From: Streptomyces finlayi
GTDB lineage: Bacteria > Actinomycetota > Actinomycetes > Streptomycetales > Streptomycetaceae
Length of the DNA stretch: 64,000 nt
Reading direction: 5' to 3'
Assembly (NCBI RefSeq): GCF_014216315.1
Contig: NZ_CP045702.1
Span: 5,456,001-5,520,000 of the forward strand
The stretch's first letter is position 1, and each line of letters opens with the position of its first letter. This document shows, one piece after another, positions 61,413 through 64,000 of this stretch. The notes beneath the pieces were generated by a model, which saw nothing but the letters and a program-made list of their open reading frames with translations, was not told the origin of the DNA and did not search any database. Position numbers and translations under genes: made by a program.

Positions 61413-62015
61413 CCGGCGGCCGACCTTTCCGGGAGGCCGTCACAGCCAGGGGAACGGGTCCCGCCTCGCATACCGGGGTTGGGGGCACGGAGTGCCCCGG
61501 ATCTTGATGGCTCATCTGAGCGGCTGAATCGAAGGGATTCGCAGTGATCCGAGGCCATTCGGCGAGATTTCGTCGCCGGTCTCACGCTCTGCTCGGTTTT
61601 TCTCGCCGGTGGGTGACTGACGGGTGCCCATATGGCGTCCGGATGGTGACATCTGAGCGCGCTCGGGGGCGTGATTCTCGCCACCCTTGAGGGTTGGCTC
61701 GCTCAGATGAGCAATCAAGTGCTCGGTGTACTTCTCAAATGACGGCACTGGGTGCCAGGTGCCTTGATCTTGATCATTTGATGCGTCTGTCGCACACCGT
61801 AAAGAAAATTCCCTCCTGCCGTCACCTGGAGTCATTATGAGTTCAAGAGGTGAAGTCAACCCAGGTATCCGTCCGAGCCCTGGGTCACTTTAGATCTGCT
61901 GGCGGACGGGTGGTTGAGGTCGCATGACGCGCAAGCGGACGTACCCAGACACCTCCGATCTGGGTATGTTCCTCGCCGTCAGGGCAGCCACCGCGTCCTC
62001 GAGGAGTCGAGACCC
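61413..62015. other. 603-bp non-coding interval before ppdK with inverted repeats
   Basis: No convincing gene is seen. A 13-bp inverted repeat, GCTCATCTGAGCG (61510-61522) and its complement (61700-61712), brackets about 200 bp of lower-GC DNA. An imperfect AGTCAACCAGG/CCTGGGTCACT hairpin lies at 61855-61888. A 115-codon reverse reading frame (61512-61859) lacks a ribosome-binding site and has unnatural composition for this genome. The ppdK promoter is near 61940-61975. Confidence 0.5.
61942..61966. promoter_or_regulatory. Inverted repeat overlapping the ppdK promoter
   Basis: TACCCAGA-N9-TCTGGGTA is a perfect 8-bp inverted repeat. The right arm runs into TATGTT (61965-61970), a plausible -10 box about 46 bp before the ppdK start. 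It is a candidate operator. Confidence 0.5.
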
Positions 62016-64000
62016 GTGTCGGAAAACAAAGATCGCCAGAAGTTCGTCTACGACTTCACCGAGGGCAACAAGGATCTGAAAGATCTCCTGGGCGGCAAGG
62101 GTGCGAACCTCGCCGAGATGACCAATCTCGGGCTGCCCGTTCCTCCCGGTTTCACCATCACCACCGAGGCGTGCAAGGTCTACCTCGACAGTGGCGAGGC
62201 GCCGGCGGCGCTGCGCGAGGAGGTCAGCGCCCACCTCGACGCGCTCGAGCGGAAGATGGGCAAGAAGCTCGGACAGGCCGACGACCCGCTCCTGGTCTCC
62301 GTCCGCTCCGGTGCGAAGTTCTCGATGCCCGGGATGATGGACACGGTCCTCAACATCGGGCTCTCCGACGCGTCCGTCGTCGGGCTGGCCGCGCAGGCCG
62401 GTGAGGAGCGCTTCGCCTGGGACTCCTACCGCCGCCTCATCCAGATGTTCGGCAAGACGGTCCTCGGCGTCGACGGCGACCTGTTCGAAGAGGCCCTGGA
62501 GGCCGCCAAGAACGCCAAGAAGGTCACCGTCGACACCGACCTCGGCGCCGACGATCTGAAGAAGCTGGTCAAGCACTTCAAGAAGATCGTCAAGCAGGAG
62601 GCCGGCCGCGACTTCCCGCAGGACGCGCGTGAGCAGATGGACCTCGCCATAAACGCGGTCTTCGACTCGTGGAACACCGACCGGGCCAAGCTCTACCGCC
62701 GCCAGGAGCGCATCCCCGGCGACCTCGGCACGGCAGTCAACGTCTGCTCGATGGTCTTCGGCAACCTCGGCGCGGGCTCAGGAACGGGTGTCGCCTTCAC
62801 CCGCGACCCGGCCAGCGGCCACCAGGGCGTCTACGGCGACTACCTGGAGAACGCGCAGGGCGAGGACGTCGTCGCCGGTATCCGCAACACCGTGGCGCTC
62901 GCCGACCTCGAGTCGATCGACAAGAAGTCGTACGACGAGCTGATGAAGATCATGGAGACGCTGGAGACCCACTACAAGGATCTCTGCGACATCGAGTTCA
63001 CCATCGAGCGCGGACAGCTCTGGATGCTCCAGACCCGGGTCGGCAAGCGCACCGCGGGTGCCGCCTTCCGGATCGCCACCCAGCTCGTCGACCAGGGCCT
63101 CATCGACGAGGCCGAGGCGCTCCAGCGCGTCAACGGGGCACAGCTCGCGCAGCTGATGTTCCCCCGCTTCGACGACCAGGCGAAGACCGAGCTGCTGGGC
63201 CGCGGCATCGCCGCGTCCCCGGGCGCGGCGGTAGGCAAGGCCGTCTTCGACTCGTACACCGCGGTCAAGTGGTCCCGGTCCGGCGAGAAGGTCATCCTCA
63301 TCCGCCGTGAGACCAACCCCGACGACCTCGACGGCATGATCGCCGCCGAGGGCATCCTGACCTCGCGCGGCGGCAAGACCTCCCACGCGGCCGTCGTGGC
63401 CCGCGGCATGGGCAAGACCTGTGTCTGCGGAGCCGAGGACCTGGAGGTCGACACCAAGCGCCGCCGGATGACGGTGGGCGGCCGGGTGATCGAGGAGGGC
63501 GACACTCTCTCGATCGACGGCTCCACCGGCAAGGTCTACCTCGGTGAGGTGCCCGTTGTTCCGTCGCCGGTCGTCGAGTACTTCGAGGGCCGGATGCACG
63601 CGGGCGCCGACGACGCCGACGAGCTCGTCGCCGCCGTGCACCGGATCATGGCGTATGCGGACCGAGTACGCCGGCTGCGCGTACGGGCCAACGCGGACAA
63701 CGCCGAGGACGCCCTGCGGGCCCGCCGCTTCGGAGCCCAGGGCATCGGCCTGTGCCGGACCGAGCACATGTTCCTCGGTGAGCGCCGCGAGATGGTCGAG
63801 AAGCTGATCCTGGCCGACACCGACGACGAGCGCGAGACCGCGCTCGCGGAGCTGCTGCCGCTCCAGAAGGCCGACTTCATCGAGCTGTTCGAGTCGATGG
63901 ACGGGCTGCCCGTCACCGTTCGGCTGCTGGACCCGCCGCTCCACGAGTTCCTGCCCGACATCACCGAGCTGTCGGTACGGGTCGCCCTCGCCGAGTCCCG
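62016..64000 (+). CDS. ppdK: Pyruvate, phosphate dikinase, partial (3' end outside window)
   Basis: The visible 661 residues show the PPDK ATP-grasp domain (GNKDLKDLLGGKGANLAEMTNLGLPVPPGF at the start, and GAGSGTGVAFTRDPASG at about 254). The phosphohistidine domain with LTSRGGKTSHAAVVARGMGKTCVCG (catalytic His about 459) follows, and then the beginning of the PEP-utilising barrel (GAQGIGLCRTEHMFL, then GLPVTVRLLDPPLHEF). The enzyme interconverts pyruvate, ATP and phosphate with PEP. The GTG has GAGGAG about 10 nt upstream. The frame is open to the window end. Confidence 0.96.
   Translation, partial: MSENKDRQKFVYDFTEGNKDLKDLLGGKGANLAEMTNLGLPVPPGFTITTEACKVYLDSGEAPAALREEVSAHLDALERKMGKKLGQADDPLLVSVRSGAKFSMPGMMDTVLNIGLSDASVVGLAAQAGEERFAWDSYRRLIQMFGKTVLGVDGDLFEEALEAAKNAKKVTVDTDLGADDLKKLVKHFKKIVKQEAGRDFPQDAREQMDLAINAVFDSWNTDRAKLYRRQERIPGDLGTAVNVCSMVFGNLGAGSGTGVAFTRDPASGHQGVYGDYLENAQGEDVVAGIRNTVALADLESIDKKSYDELMKIMETLETHYKDLCDIEFTIERGQLWMLQTRVGKRTAGAAFRIATQLVDQGLIDEAEALQRVNGAQLAQLMFPRFDDQAKTELLGRGIAASPGAAVGKAVFDSYTAVKWSRSGEKVILIRRETNPDDLDGMIAAEGILTSRGGKTSHAAVVARGMGKTCVCGAEDLEVDTKRRRMTVGGRVIEEGDTLSIDGSTGKVYLGEVPVVPSPVVEYFEGRMHAGADDADELVAAVHRIMAYADRVRRLRVRANADNAEDALRARRFGAQGIGLCRTEHMFLGERREMVEKLILADTDDERETALAELLPLQKADFIELFESMDGLPVTVRLLDPPLHEFLPDITELSVRVALAES

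Noticed and set aside
61512..61859. 115-codon reverse frame before ppdK
   Set aside because: No ribosome-binding site, poor codon pattern for this genome and no recognisable fold; it also spans an inverted-repeat segment.

Overview
This window is a high-GC actinobacterial chromosome segment, almost certainly from a Streptomyces. Codons nearly always end in G or C, GTG starts are common, and the gene order (leuS, comEA/comEC, holA, rpsT, lepA, hemW, hrcA, dnaJ, phoH, ybeY, era, leuA, recO, uppS, zur/znu, glyS, ppdK) is the conserved core order I know from Streptomyces genomes. The base is mostly housekeeping core, broken by a few accessory insertions. I saw no rRNA, tRNA or CRISPR array.

Layout. 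1-1.8 kb: a NuoF-like flavoprotein (cut by the window edge) coupled to a haem-binding membrane protein. 1.9-5.0 kb: leuS behind a leucine-codon leader peptide and an intrinsic terminator, which looks like a transcription attenuator. 5-13 kb: a membrane coiled-coil protein, DegV, the DNA-uptake-type pair comEA-comEC, arylamine N-acetyltransferase, and holA. 13-21.5 kb: rpsT divergent from lepA, a long-chain acyl-CoA ligase, a SpoIIE-type phosphatase fused to an ATPase domain, and hemW. 21.6-27.5 kb: DUF3097, a metallo-beta-lactamase protein, hrcA (with CIRCE) and dnaJ, a nitronate monooxygenase-like protein, and rsmE. 27.5-29.2 kb: a nested mobile insertion. A 160-bp MITE-like element sits in the TA of the rsmE stop codon, and an IS4-family element sits inside the end of that MITE.

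29.3-34.5 kb: HIT protein, RNase Z, adenine/adenosine deaminase, an MFS exporter and a PfkB kinase; the last two diverge from a near-perfect CRP-type palindrome. 34.5-39.2 kb: phoH carrying a 360-residue intein with a LAGLIDADG-type endonuclease, then ybeY, a CorC-type protein, a YjbR protein and a cytidine-deaminase-fold protein that has lost its catalytic residues. 39.3-42.7 kb: three secreted or surface genes that look like an actinobacterial counterpart of WxL/Csc clusters, two of them preceded by related palindromes. 42.8-45.4 kb: era, then a protealysin-type metalloprotease paired with an emfourin-type inhibitor.

45.5-53.5 kb: leuA behind its own leucine leader peptide, a TerB-like protein, an MMPL transporter with a histidine kinase and LuxR-type regulator, and recO. 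53.5-58 kb: a probable transposon relic, uppS, and a zinc-uptake operon znuA-znuC-znuB-zur with two Zur boxes on its promoter. 58-64 kb: glyS, two small conserved proteins (one behind a nine-residue leader ORF), dusB, a 600-bp non-coding gap with inverted repeats, and the first 2 kb of ppdK.

Two themes recur. Many genes have a TANNNT- or GACAAT-like hexamer exactly 6-7 nt before the start codon, the signature of leaderless transcription. Three intergenic sites carry short tandem arrays of the same 30-bp unit with core CGCCGGGCGGGCT.
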